Shown here: piece after piece, positions 17,411 to 26,831 of the stretch
Numbering within the stretch: position 1 is the stretch's first letter
How the letters are laid out: each line of letters begins with the position of its first letter
Origin: Frigoriglobus tundricola
Lineage (GTDB): Bacteria > Planctomycetota > Planctomycetia > Gemmatales > Gemmataceae
Length of the DNA: 64,000 nt
Assembly (NCBI RefSeq): GCF_013128195.2
Contig: NZ_CP053452.2
Coordinates: forward strand, 7,130,001 to 7,194,000
Reading direction: 5' to 3'
The notes under the pieces: model-generated
What the model saw: the letters and a program-made list of their open reading frames with translations, nothing else
Database searches by the model: none
What the model was told of the DNA's origin: nothing
Made by a program: the position numbers and the translations under genes

Positions 17411-18912
17411 AGGCCATTCACGGTGAGCGGTTCCAATCATAAGCCATCCCCACCCTTTTGTTTAGGCCGATTCAGCGGCAGAGGACGCCGTGATTCAGAG
17501 TCCGATATTCGATCAGTTTGTGAACCACAGCCCGCTCAGCGTGATGTCGCGTGCGACGATCGAGCGGGTGTTCTCGACGTCGTCCCTCGACGCGTTGTTT
17601 GACCGCGTCGCCGATGCGGGTTACACCCGCGAGCTCTTATTCTCGACCGTCGTGGATCTGATGAGCCGGGTTGTGTTCCGGAAGGCTCCGCATGTCCAAT
17701 CGGCCTACCAGCAGCGGGCCGAGCAGATCCCGGTCACGCTCAAGAGCGTCTATGAGAAGCTCCAGAACATCGAACCGGTCGTCTCCGCCGAGTTGGTGCG
17801 CCACGTCACCGGACGGTGTTACGACGTGATTGCCGAGATGGGCGGGACCCGCACGCCTCTGCTGGCCGGTCGGCGGGTCCGCATCCTCGACGGCAACCAC
17901 TTGGCGGCCACACAGAAAAGGCTCCAGGTTACCCGCGGGCACACGGCCGGGCCACTCCCGGGGCAGGCTCTGGCCATCCTCGATCCGCAGGCGATGGTCA
18001 TCGCCGACCTGATCCCCTGTGAGGACGCCCACACCCAAGAACGCGCCCTGCTCGGCCAAGTTCTCGCCAAGGTGGATATTGGCGAAGTGTGGGTCGGCGA
18101 CCGGAACTTCTGCACGCTCGAGTTCCTCTGCGAACTCGAGCAGAAGGAGGCGTTCTTCGTCATCCGCCGGCACGGGAACACGACCATCGAGGCGGAGCCG
18201 GGGGTTGATTGGGGGGCGGAGGTCGAGACCGAAACGGGGTGGGTCCGCGAGCGTCGGGTGTGGTTGTGTGTGGGTGGGCTGCGGGTGTTGGAGGTGCGTT
18301 GCGTCCGCGTGCGGTTGAGGCGGCCGACCGAGGACGGGGATGTCGCGATCGAGGTGCTCACGAACCTACCGGTCGAGGAGGCCGACGCGGCGGCGATTGC
18401 GAACCTCTACAGGAACCGGTGGACGATCGAAGGCGCGTTCCACGAATTGACGATGTCACTGCGTTGTGAGGTGGAGACGCTGGGGTATCCGAAGGCGGCG
18501 CTGTTCGGATTTGCGGTGGCGGTTTCGGCGTACAACGTGCTGTCGGTGCTGAAGGCGGCGTTGCGTGTGGCGCACGGCGAGGAGACGGTCGCAAACGAGG
18601 TGTCGAGTTACTACCTGGTGCTGGAGTTGTCGGCGGTCTACGCGGGCATGATGATCGCGCGGCCCGCCCCGCTGTGGTCGGGCTTCGGATCGATGCCCGT
18701 CGCGGAGTTCGCCGGCCACTTGGGTCGCTGGGCCACCCAGGTCAACATGGAGCGGATCAGGAAGTCGCCTCGCAAGCCGACCAAGAATCCGACCCCACGC
18801 ATTCAAGATCCGGGACCACACGTTGCAACGGCTCGCCTACTGAACGACGCCAAGAAGAATAAAAAATCTGCGAAGAAATAGATCGCACAGCGATACCCAC
18901 CGTGAATGGCCT
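17411..18912 (+). mobile_element. IS4-family insertion sequence, complete
   Basis: A 1502-bp element with terminal inverted repeats AGGCCATTCACGGTG (17411-17425 and the complement of 18898-18912). It is flanked by 13-bp direct repeats GGGGCACATGTTC at 17398-17410 and 18913-18925. Terminal C/G ambiguity allows a target duplication of 11-13 bp, as expected for IS4-family elements. It carries one transposase gene and has intact ends, so it could be mobile. Confidence 0.88.
17490..18881 (+). CDS. IS4-family transposase
   Basis: A 463-residue DDE transposase. The first Asp is in RILDGNHLA (near residue 133), the second in WVGDRNFCT (near 203), and the catalytic Glu is in YRNRWTIEGAFHELT (near 313), matching the Y-R-x3-E signature of IS4. 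The tail is Lys-rich. The gene fills the element between its inverted repeats and appears intact. Confidence 0.92.
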   Translation: MIQSPIFDQFVNHSPLSVMSRATIERVFSTSSLDALFDRVADAGYTRELLFSTVVDLMSRVVFRKAPHVQSAYQQRAEQIPVTLKSVYEKLQNIEPVVSAELVRHVTGRCYDVIAEMGGTRTPLLAGRRVRILDGNHLAATQKRLQVTRGHTAGPLPGQALAILDPQAMVIADLIPCEDAHTQERALLGQVLAKVDIGEVWVGDRNFCTLEFLCELEQKEAFFVIRRHGNTTIEAEPGVDWGAEVETETGWVRERRVWLCVGGLRVLEVRCVRVRLRRPTEDGDVAIEVLTNLPVEEADAAAIANLYRNRWTIEGAFHELTMSLRCEVETLGYPKAALFGFAVAVSAYNVLSVLKAALRVAHGEETVANEVSSYYLVLELSAVYAGMMIARPAPLWSGFGSMPVAEFAGHLGRWATQVNMERIRKSPRKPTKNPTPRIQDPGPHVATARLLNDAKKNKKSAKK

Positions 18913-18983
18913 GGGGCACATGTTCAGAGTCGTCTGGCATACTCACACGTTTTCGTGAGTTCAATGGATTCTGGCCCGCGGGC

Positions 18984-20291
18984 TCAGCCCACCTTTGCAG
19001 CAACGGCCGCGGCGAGGCTCTGGTTCTTCTCGGCGTAGATCTGCGTCACGTCGGCCTTCGAGTGGCCGAGGAGTACCTGGGCAGCTTCCAGGCCGTGTTC
19101 CTTCCGCACCATCGTGGCGAACGTGTGGCGTAGCTGATTGGGTGCCCAGCGGCGCGCGTCCTGCCACTGCTTCAACTGCTCCTTCTCGCCCGGGGTCAGT
19201 CGGGCTTTCCACGCGGCGGCCGTCTCACCGGCCCGCTGGCCGAGCGGGGCCGGCGCGGGAAATGCCCGGTCGCACGCGCGAGCGACCGCCCGGCCGTAAC
19301 TGTGGTAGGTGTAACACGCGGCCGGCGGGCGCTTCGGGCGTCGGGTCCGCTTCTTGGCGCTCCGCTCCATGTGGGACGGGAACCGCGGCGTCTTGCGGTT
19401 CGTAGTCCGGGCCGCGTGCGCCTCTTCGACCGCCAGGGCGGCCGAGAACAGAAAGTCGGACGGGTCGTCTGTAAAGAACTCCTCCAGCAGCGCCTGGCAC
19501 TTCGGCCCGATCGCGATGACGCGCGTCTTGTCCTTGTGGGCCGTCTTGTGCTGCCGCGGCCAGTAGAACCACACGGCACCCGACTCGTCGATGCCGCACT
19601 GGCGCAGCGCGCACGCCTCGCCCGGCCGGCACCCGGTCAGGCGCTGCACCTCAATCATCGCGCGGACGAACCGGTTCAGGTGGGGCAGGGTGGCGTCTAC
19701 GGTCGCGTCATCGACGGGGGTGATGGGCTCCGTCTCACGGGCCGTCGTGCGGCCCTTCTGGAGACCGGCGAGGGTGGCGAGGGCGGTGAAGGTGGCGGCG
19801 GGTACCAGTTCCTCGGCGGCGGCCCATTTGAAGATGCGGCGGGCGATGTTGGTGCGGCGGTTCACTTCCTTGCGGGACAACTTCGCGATCACCCAGCCCT
19901 GCCGGACGGCCTTCAGCTTCAGCGGGCCGAAGTCTTTGGCGGGTTCCTGCCCGTAGGTCTCGCGGAGCGCCCGGATGACGAGTTTGACCTCCGCGAGTTC
20001 CGATGTGGGTTTCCCGTCCGGGGTGCGGTAGTGGCGCTCGGCGTGGGTGTGGTAGGCGTCGAGGAGTTCGACCAGGAGCAGGCCGTCGCGGCCCGCGACG
20101 GTCGCCCCCTTCGGCGCGACTTCTTGCTCCAACATGAGCCGCGCCCACGCGTCCTTACTTTCCTTCGAGTTAAAGACGCCGGGCAAGAGCTGCTGTTGGC
20201 GGACGCCGTTCGCGTCCGTCCACGTGGCCCGGGCGCGGCCGGACTGTTAGTGCTCGACGTAGCCGGGAAGGGACTTGCGCGGCCGGCCCAT
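18984..20291 (-). pseudogene. Tyrosine recombinase (integrase) with an early nonsense codon
   Basis: The main open frame gives a lambda-integrase-type recombinase. The first catalytic Arg is in TGCRPGEA, the second box reads PNQLRHTFAT (Arg and second His kept, first His replaced by Asn), followed by LLGHSKADVTQIYAE with the nucleophilic Tyr. The natural start appears to be the ATG at 20291 (MGRPRKSLPGYVEH), but codon 15 is TAA (20247-20249). Reading then continues in frame as QSGRARATWTDANGV into the integrase. Without the stop the protein would be 435 residues. Restart at TTG 20186 would give 400 residues lacking part of the N-terminal arm. It lies just downstream of tRNA-CAT. Confidence 0.82.
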
Positions 20292-20316
20292 GACGTGCCC
20301 CTCCAATGGAACGAGT

Positions 20317-20337
20317 TTCGTGGAACGATTCCACGAA
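20317..20337. promoter_or_regulatory. Inverted repeat upstream of the integrase
   Basis: TTCGTGGAA-cga-TTCCACGAA is a perfect 9-bp inverted repeat, 26 nt upstream of the original integrase start and between it and the tRNA. It could be a recombinase core site or an operator. No second copy was noticed in the window. Confidence 0.35.
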
Positions 20338-20415
20338 TCCCAGGAGTTCAGGACGGCATTTTGGGAGACAGCTAACCGCTCGCAAACGCTAGGATTTCCA
20401 GGCTTTTCACTTCAG

Positions 20416-20488
20416 TAGCGGGGGCCGGAATTGAACCGGCGACAGCTCGCTTATGAAGCGAGTGCTCTAACCCCTGAGCTACCCCGCC
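20416..20488 (-). tRNA. tRNA with CAT anticodon (elongator Met or Ile2)
   Basis: A 73-nt cloverleaf reads from 20488 down to 20416. The acceptor is GGCGGGG/CCCCGCT (with a G-U first pair), D arm GCTC-GAGC, anticodon stem CTCGC/GCGAG with loop TTCATAA, and T arm GCCGG-TTCAATT-CCGGC. CCA is not encoded. The anticodon stem lacks the three G-C pairs of initiator tRNA, so this is elongator tRNA-Met or lysidine-modified tRNA-Ile2; the sequence alone does not decide. Confidence 0.92.
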
Positions 20489-21204
20489 TCAGGTTCTTTT
20501 ACTTTACGCACACAGACCAGCCCGGCAAGTCACTCGCACTCAAGACACCCCAGACCGGAGCGGGTTCGCAAGTCCAGTAGAAGCCGACATAGCGGTCGTG
20601 CCACTTCGTTCCGGGCAGCTCCTGCCGAAGACCAGAGCCGTGCGCGGCCGGCTACTTTCGTCCTCTCGGCACGCCACCCGGCGTGGTGTCGATCTATGGC
20701 AGCGCGCTGGGTGGCTAATCCAACTGGTCGGCACTGGGAACCATCCGCGGCGTAACGCCGCAGTCGACGCTAACCGTGCGACCGCGCACGACTCTTCAGA
20801 TTCACTTGTATCCGAGGCCGGCGCGGTCATCCAGCCCGGAGATGCGTACTTCTCCGTTCGTTTGCTCTATGGGGTGGGTGAACCGGTCGGCGACACGAAT
20901 TGGCCCGACGTACTGAAGGCGGCCGATTCATTGCCCGCCGGAATCCAAACCAAAATACTGTTCCAGTAGCGACCCCGTTACCGGCGGACGGGAGCGTCGC
21001 TCGTGCAGGCCAACAGTGGGCACCGTTTGGCCAGGCGGGGGCAAGAGTTGACCAGAGGCGAGTGAAACCCGTTCTCAGTGACTGGGAATAATCCTTGAAA
21101 CAGTAGGGCTGGGAGCGCGCGATCAGTGGCACGTCGTTTGCCAAGGGAGTGAGTCGCACTCTCACGTACACACCCTGCGCACGGCCACACGGAGTCTCAG
21201 TGTG
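20489..21204. other. Gap without a confident gene
   Basis: About 700 nt between the tRNA and the DUF1559 gene. A plus-strand open frame ending at 20969 has a plausible last 45 residues (GDAYFSVRLLYGVGEPVGDT and onward) but no recognisable start or family. It could be the remnant of a gene. No RNA gene or repeat is seen. Confidence 0.4.
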
Positions 21205-22191
21205 ATGTCCCGCTCCGGTCCGAATCGTTCCGCATTTACTCTGATCGAATTGTTGGTAGTAATAGCGATCATCGCGATCCTCATCGGCCTGTTGCTCCCG
21301 GCCGTGCAGAAGGTCCGGGAAGCCGCCGCACGGATGAAGTGCCAGAACAACCTGAAACAGATCGTTCTCGCCTGCCACAACTATGAGAGCGCCCAGGGCG
21401 GGCTGCCGATCCTCTACCCCTCCTCGAATCAGCTCGGCTGGATGACCCCGGTTCTCCCGTATATCGAGCAGCAGAACCTCGGCAACATCTACAACCTCAA
21501 CTATCCGTGGTTCGATACCGTCAACGCGACCGCCATCCAGCAGCGCATTCCCATCTTCGAGTGCCCGTCCAGTCCGGTGGCGCACAGCTACACCGGCTTC
21601 GATTCCGGCTTCGCTTCCCAGGGAGGGGGGGGCACCGCCAACACGACCTTCATCACCGCGGTCACCGATTATTTCGCTATATCGGCGGCCGGCGGCGACT
21701 ACGCCACCTATTACTCCAGCTCCAACGACACGAGCGGCCCCTTCGGATCGCAAAGCGCTACGCCCCCGGCCTCGCGCCAGTTGATCCAGATCACCGACGG
21801 CACCTCGAACACCTTCATGGTCGGCGAAGAGGCCGGCCGGCCGTACCTCTACGTGACCGGCGGAAAGCAGGTCCACAATGCCAATTTCCCCTCGTATGTC
21901 GGCAGTTACGGGTACAACCCCGGCAGCGACATCGCGCTGGACTACGGTTGGGGGTCGTGGGCGCACAACAACAACTTCAACGTCGGCACCTGGGGCGCCG
22001 ATGGCCTGTCCAAGAACGGCCCGTGTGCCATCAACTGTAGTAACTACCGCGGCGTCTACAGCTTCCACACCGGTGGCGCCAACTTCGGCTTCGCTGACGG
22101 GTCGGTTCACTTCATCAGTAGTTCCCTCGCACCCGCCGCTTACTACGCTCTCATTACCGCGCGCGGCGGCGAAGTGATCCCCTCTTACTGA
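21205..22191 (+). CDS. DUF1559 domain protein with type IV pilin-like N-terminus
   Basis: A 328-residue pseudopilin-like protein. The prepilin motif SA-FTLIELLVVIAIIAILI sits at residues 10-30 and is followed by LLPAVQKVREAAARMKCQNN, the typical opening of the planctomycete DUF1559 family. The C-terminus has the family H-x-G-G-N-F-x-F-D-G-S-V pattern (HTGGANFGFADGSVHFI). The protein is expected to be cleaved by prepilin peptidase and exposed outside the inner membrane. Function within the family is unknown. The ATG at 21205 was chosen (GGAG 10 nt upstream) over an adjacent GTG. Confidence 0.92.
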   Translation: MSRSGPNRSAFTLIELLVVIAIIAILIGLLLPAVQKVREAAARMKCQNNLKQIVLACHNYESAQGGLPILYPSSNQLGWMTPVLPYIEQQNLGNIYNLNYPWFDTVNATAIQQRIPIFECPSSPVAHSYTGFDSGFASQGGGGTANTTFITAVTDYFAISAAGGDYATYYSSSNDTSGPFGSQSATPPASRQLIQITDGTSNTFMVGEEAGRPYLYVTGGKQVHNANFPSYVGSYGYNPGSDIALDYGWGSWAHNNNFNVGTWGADGLSKNGPCAINCSNYRGVYSFHTGGANFGFADGSVHFISSSLAPAAYYALITARGGEVIPSY

Positions 22192-22225
22192 CGGCTGCGT
22201 GCCCGCCCGACTTCGGAGATCCTCA

Positions 22226-25200
22226 ATGTCTCGCTGCCCCGCGGCCCGGGCGCTCCTGGCCGCTCTTGTCCTCGCTGGCCTTCCGATCCACGCGGCGGCC
22301 GGCGAGAGCGTGCTCGTCATCGGCGGGTGGGATTACGGCGAAACGATGTTCGACCGCGCCGCCACCGGCATCGGTATGAGCGCCAAGTTCGTGACCACGG
22401 AAGACACGGACCGGGTGACGACCGATCAGCTCAAGGCCGCCGATCTGGTCTTCCTGTTGAACCTCAAGCCCGACGGCGTCGCCACGTTGAAGGACCGCGT
22501 GGCCGAGGCGAAAAAGGCCAAGCCGGGGCTGCTCGTTCTGTCGCTGGCGCAGCGCGACACGCAGAAGAGTTTCGAGCAGGCCGGGCTGATGGCCAGTGAT
22601 CCGGAGATTTACAGGTATTGGAGGTACAACGGCTTCGAGAACACCAAGCGGTTGCTGGTCTACACGCGGGTGAAGCACCTCAAGGGACAGGGGGAGGTTT
22701 TACCGCCGGTCGTGGTGCCGGACTTCGGCGTGTACCACCCCGCCGCGTCGGACCTGTTTCCCGACGTCCCCGCGTACATCGAGTGGGCCAAGAAGACCGG
22801 GCACTTTCAACTCGGCAGCCCCCGCGTGGCCCTGCTCGTCCAGCAGGGCTTTCTGATGACGGGCGACACCACGGTGTACGAAGCCGTGGTGAACGCGCTC
22901 GAAAAGCGCGGCGTGAACGTGGCGGTGCTCTTCAGCGGTCAGAGCGCGAGCAAGCAAAAAGAGCTGCTCGCCGCCTGGAAGCCGGAGCTGATCATCGACG
23001 ACCACCACGCGTCGACGGCGATCCGGCAGGGGCCCGAGGAACTCGACGTCCCGATCGTGAAGAACGTCATGCTGCTGCGGTCCACGGTTGCGGAATGGGA
23101 GGCGTCGGTCCAGGGCATGCTCCCCGCCGACGTCGGCTTGCATTTTCTCACCCAGGAGGTTCACGGCATCATCGACCCGGTGGTGACCGGCGCGATGAAG
23201 GCGAACGTCGGGGGCTACAAGCTGCACGACCCGATCCCCGACCGCGTCGAGCGGCTCGCCGGTCGCGTGACGGCCTGGATCAACCTCCGCAAGAAGGCGA
23301 ACGCCGAGAAGAAGATCGCCATCGTCTATTACAACAAGTACCTCGGCAAGTCGGACGTGGGCCGCGGCAGCGCCACCGGGGCGTTCATGGACGGCCCGGA
23401 AAGTTTGTTCCGCGTGCTGAAGGCGCTGAAGGAGCGCGGCTACACGTTCACCAAGTTCCCGAAGGACACAGAGGAACTGCTCGCGTGGATGAAGCGCGAC
23501 GGTCGCAATGTGGGTGCATGGGCCGACGGCGATCTGGCCGAACTAATCCGCGACGGCAAGCCGGTTCTGTGGCCGACCGCCGAGTACGAGAAGTGGTTCG
23601 CCACACTCGGCGAGACCAACCGGAACACCGTTACCAAAGCCTACGGCCCGGCCCCCGGCGCCCAGATGACGACGGCCGACCGGAAGGCGATCGTGCTGCC
23701 GCGCATCGATCTCGGCAACGTGATCCTGCTGCCGCAGCCGGCCCGCGGCCCGGAGAACGACGAGAAGCTCCTCCACGCCAAGGACGTGCCGCCGCCGCAC
23801 CAGTACCTCGCGTGTTACTGGTGGCTCCAGCACGATTTCCGGGCCGACGCGGTCATGCACTTCGGCACGCACGGCACGGAGCTGCTCTTGCCCGGGAAGG
23901 CGAACGGGCTCTCGGCCGACAGCTTCGGCGACATCTGTCTGGGGAACGTGCCGAACGTCTACCCGTGGATCATCGACAACATCGCCGAGGCGATTCAGGC
24001 CAAGCGCCGCGCCTACGCGGTGACGGTCGATCACCTCACGCCGCCGCTGGAAACGACCGGACTGAGCCCCGAACTTCAGAACCTCCACGCCGACATCGAC
24101 AAGTGCGCCGCCCTCGAAGAGGGGCTGCTGAAGCAGAAGTACCGCAAGACCATCTCGGACGCGGCCCGGAAGGCCGCCCTGACGCGAAACCCGGCCGACC
24201 TCTCCGACCAGGAGATCGAACAAATCGCCTTCCAACTGCACCAGGTGGAACTGTCGGTGACGGCGGTGAAACTGCACACGCTCGGCACCGAACCGGACGC
24301 GAAGCACCTCGTTCCGTTCTTGACGAGCATGTTGGGCCGCCAGTACCTGAACGACCTCGGCCGGGTCCTGCCGGTGCCGCCGGACGTGGCGAAAGAGCCG
24401 GACCACGTTCCGATCTGGGTCCGCCCGCAACTGGAAGCGATGGTCAAGGCGGTCGTGATCGACGGCTTCTCACCGGAGGACGCGCTGAAGGTCGCCGGGG
24501 CCAAGATCCCGCCGGGAGACCCGGACCGGATCGTCGAGTCCCTCCGGCGGGTCGTCGAGTACCGGAAGAACCTTGCGCAGACCGGGCGGGAGGTGGAGAA
24601 CGTCTTACGCGCCCTCGAAGGGAAGTTCGTTTCCCCCGGCCCCGGAGCCGATCCGGTCCGCAACCCCGCCGCGATCCCCACCGGTCGGAACCTGTACGCC
24701 CTGAACCCCGAAGAAATCCCGACCAAACAGGCGTGGGAGGTCGGCGTACAACTGGTCGATCAGTTGCTAAAGGACCGGCCGACCCTCCGCAAGGTGGCGC
24801 TCGACCTGAACGGCCACGAGACGATCCGCGACTACGGCGTCACCGAAGCGGAGGCCCTCTACCTGATGGGCGTGCGCCCCGTCTGGGACCACAACAACCT
24901 TGCCGTGAACGTCGAGATCATCCCGCGTGAGCAACTCAAGCGCCCGCGGATCGATGTCTTCATCGCCCTCGGCGGTAGCATGCGGGACACGTTCACCTCG
25001 CGGGTCAAGCTCCTCGATAAGGCGGTCCGCCTCGTCTCCGAACTGAACGAACCGGACAACTACGTGCGGGCCGGGACCGAAGAGAAAGCCGCTGAACTGG
25101 TGAAGCGCGGGTTGGCCCCCGAGAAGGTGAAACTCTACGCCCCGGCCCGCATGTTCGGGGCGAAGCCGGGCTCGCACGGCACGCGGATTCTCTATCTGGT

Positions 25201-26185
25201 TCCGAAGACCGGCGCATGGGACGACCGCAAGGAAATCGCCGACGTCTACAAGCAGAACATGTCCCACGTCTTCACCGGCGATGTGTGGGGCGAGAGCGCC
25301 CCCGGGCTGTACGAGGACGCGATGAGGGGAACGGAACTGGTCCTGCGGACGTGGACGTCCAACATGACCGGTCCGCTGACCAACCACCACGTCTACGAGT
25401 ACGCCGGCGGCCTGAGCCTGGCGATCGAGACGACCACCGGGCGCCAGCCGAAGCTCCTGTTCAGCGACGTGCGGGGCGCCCCGAAGGTCCGCGACTTCGA
25501 CGAGGTGCTGGCCACCGAGGCCCACGTCACCATGCTGAACCCGAAGTGGCTGAAGGGCATGATGGAGAACAGCTACTCCGGGGCCGGGATGATGGCCGAG
25601 GTGGTGCGGAACACCTCCGGCTGGGAGGCCACCCGCAAGGGGGCCGTGTCGCAGGACCTGTGGAACGAGATTCACGCCGTTTACGCAAAGGACAAGCACG
25701 GGCTGCAACTGCGCGAGTGGATGGACAAGGTGAACCCGCACGCCCGGCAGGAGATCCTCGCGACGCTGATTGAAGCGAACCGCAAGGGCGACTGGAAGGC
25801 GGACGCGGCGACCGTGCGTGACCTCGCCAAAGAGTACGCGGCGAGCGTGGCGAAGCACGGCGACAGCGCGGGGCTGGCGACCGGCGGGAACGTGAAGCTC
25901 CAGACCGAGGTGGTCGCCCGGCTCAACGCGCCGGGTGACGAGGGACTGGCTGCGGCGTACAAGACCGCCATTGCGAAGTCGACCAGTGCCGCGGCTCAAG
26001 TCGCGGCGGCACCGGGAGCGGAGGCGGGTGCCGCGCCCGAGGTCGTTTCGGGCAGTGAGCTGATCCCCGAGGTCGCACGAGTGGGAGCGGAAGCAGGGCC
26101 GGTGGCATGGCTGGGTGTCGGGGTCGGTTCGGCGGCCGTGGCGCTCGTGTTGTTCGGTGCGGTCCGGCGCAGGAGGCCGGCGTGA
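22226..26185 (+). CDS. Exported, membrane-anchored CobN/BchH-like chelatase subunit
   Basis: A 1319-residue homologue of the large CobN/ChlH chelatase subunit. It differs from cytoplasmic CobN in having a signal peptide (residues 1-26) and a C-terminal membrane helix ending in RRRRP (about 1290-1316), so it should face the periplasm. Core CobN features are visible, such as MHFGTHGTELLLPGKANGLS near 545 and DVFIALGGSMRDTF near 910. An ExbB/TolQ-like gene starts 2 nt after its stop, and a DUF2149 gene follows. From recall, HmuS-type CobN homologues of Bacteroidota hmu haem-uptake operons share this context; here metal or tetrapyrrole removal/insertion or transport is inferred. The ATG at 22226 has GGAG upstream. 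Confidence 0.86.
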   Translation: MSRCPAARALLAALVLAGLPIHAAAGESVLVIGGWDYGETMFDRAATGIGMSAKFVTTEDTDRVTTDQLKAADLVFLLNLKPDGVATLKDRVAEAKKAKPGLLVLSLAQRDTQKSFEQAGLMASDPEIYRYWRYNGFENTKRLLVYTRVKHLKGQGEVLPPVVVPDFGVYHPAASDLFPDVPAYIEWAKKTGHFQLGSPRVALLVQQGFLMTGDTTVYEAVVNALEKRGVNVAVLFSGQSASKQKELLAAWKPELIIDDHHASTAIRQGPEELDVPIVKNVMLLRSTVAEWEASVQGMLPADVGLHFLTQEVHGIIDPVVTGAMKANVGGYKLHDPIPDRVERLAGRVTAWINLRKKANAEKKIAIVYYNKYLGKSDVGRGSATGAFMDGPESLFRVLKALKERGYTFTKFPKDTEELLAWMKRDGRNVGAWADGDLAELIRDGKPVLWPTAEYEKWFATLGETNRNTVTKAYGPAPGAQMTTADRKAIVLPRIDLGNVILLPQPARGPENDEKLLHAKDVPPPHQYLACYWWLQHDFRADAVMHFGTHGTELLLPGKANGLSADSFGDICLGNVPNVYPWIIDNIAEAIQAKRRAYAVTVDHLTPPLETTGLSPELQNLHADIDKCAALEEGLLKQKYRKTISDAARKAALTRNPADLSDQEIEQIAFQLHQVELSVTAVKLHTLGTEPDAKHLVPFLTSMLGRQYLNDLGRVLPVPPDVAKEPDHVPIWVRPQLEAMVKAVVIDGFSPEDALKVAGAKIPPGDPDRIVESLRRVVEYRKNLAQTGREVENVLRALEGKFVSPGPGADPVRNPAAIPTGRNLYALNPEEIPTKQAWEVGVQLVDQLLKDRPTLRKVALDLNGHETIRDYGVTEAEALYLMGVRPVWDHNNLAVNVEIIPREQLKRPRIDVFIALGGSMRDTFTSRVKLLDKAVRLVSELNEPDNYVRAGTEEKAAELVKRGLAPEKVKLYAPARMFGAKPGSHGTRILYLVPKTGAWDDRKEIADVYKQNMSHVFTGDVWGESAPGLYEDAMRGTELVLRTWTSNMTGPLTNHHVYEYAGGLSLAIETTTGRQPKLLFSDVRGAPKVRDFDEVLATEAHVTMLNPKWLKGMMENSYSGAGMMAEVVRNTSGWEATRKGAVSQDLWNEIHAVYAKDKHGLQLREWMDKVNPHARQEILATLIEANRKGDWKADAATVRDLAKEYAASVAKHGDSAGLATGGNVKLQTEVVARLNAPGDEGLAAAYKTAIAKSTSAAAQVAAAPGAEAGAAPEVVSGSELIPEVARVGAEAGPVAWLGVGVGSAAVALVLFGAVRRRRPA

Positions 26186-26186
26186 C

Positions 26187-26831
26187 ATGGAAAAGACCGT
26201 CTCGGCTCTGACGGATGTGATGTCCGTCATCTCCAACGCGCTGCTGTTGCCGGTTCTGATTTGCGTACTCGCAAGTTTGGCGTGGGTGCTGGTGATCGGC
26301 GGCGGGTTCTTGCGTGAGGTCGTGACCCGACGGCGGGCGCGCGCCGGCCTGCACGCCCTCACGACCGCGTGCGACGATCCGGCGCTGGAGCCGACCGAAC
26401 TGTGGACACGATTGCGGACCTCTACACACCCGCTCGTGGCGGATCTGGTGAAGGGGCTCGCCGCACGACCGGCCGGCGCCGACACGCTCCGGAAGCGGCT
26501 CTCCGACCTGGAGAGCGACATCGCGGACGCTCTGGCGCGGCTCTCGTTTCTGACGCGGGTCGGCCCGATGCTGGGGCTGCTCGGAACGCTGATCCCGCTC
26601 GGCCCGGCCCTGACCGGTTTGAGCGCGGGGAACATCCAGCAGCTGTCGGGGAACCTGGTCGTGGCGTTCACCGCGACCGTCATCGGGCTGGTGGTCAGTT
26701 GCCTGGCTTACGGGATGGGGCTGGTCCGGCGCTCGTGGTACGGGCGGGACGTGGACGATCTCGAGCACCTGGTGAGCCGGCTCTGGCCGGGGGAGGCCGG
26801 CCGTGCGGCGGGCGCGCAAGTGGGACCGTGA
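26187..26831 (+). CDS. MotA/TolQ/ExbB proton-channel family protein
   Basis: A 214-residue inner membrane protein with three hydrophobic segments (about 15-45, 118-145 and 155-180). The loop carries the family pattern RVGPMLGLLGTLIPLGPALT, and the last helix reads GNLVVAFTATVIGLVVS with Thr residues that line the proton path in ExbB/TolQ. The ATG at 26187 has AGGAGG 10 nt upstream and starts 2 nt after the CobN-like stop. It presumably transmits proton-motive force to the CobN-like and DUF2149 partners. Confidence 0.88.
   Translation: MEKTVSALTDVMSVISNALLLPVLICVLASLAWVLVIGGGFLREVVTRRRARAGLHALTTACDDPALEPTELWTRLRTSTHPLVADLVKGLAARPAGADTLRKRLSDLESDIADALARLSFLTRVGPMLGLLGTLIPLGPALTGLSAGNIQQLSGNLVVAFTATVIGLVVSCLAYGMGLVRRSWYGRDVDDLEHLVSRLWPGEAGRAAGAQVGP

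Larger units (their letters stand above)
16964..18940 (-). pseudogene. Hypothetical gene interrupted by an IS4-type element
   Basis: Two minus-strand fragments, 18913-18940 and 16964-17410, join in the same frame when the insertion sequence and one copy of its 13-bp target duplication are removed. The restored protein starts MPDDSEHVPPPTVPSELNSR and is 153 residues long, mostly helical, with AGWWVADRPP near the middle. I do not recognise a family. The start ATG is at 18940. The remaining 3' part still has an open frame beginning inside the IS (ATG at 17440), so a hybrid protein could be made, but the native start and promoter are cut off. Confidence 0.75.

Noticed and set aside
20416-20488. 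Initiator tRNA-fMet
   Set aside because: The anticodon stem is CTCGC/GCGAG and lacks the three consecutive G-C pairs required for initiators.
24767-26683. Long open frame antisense to the CobN-like and ExbB-like genes
   Set aside because: It crosses two well-supported genes, and its translation shows only biased composition.
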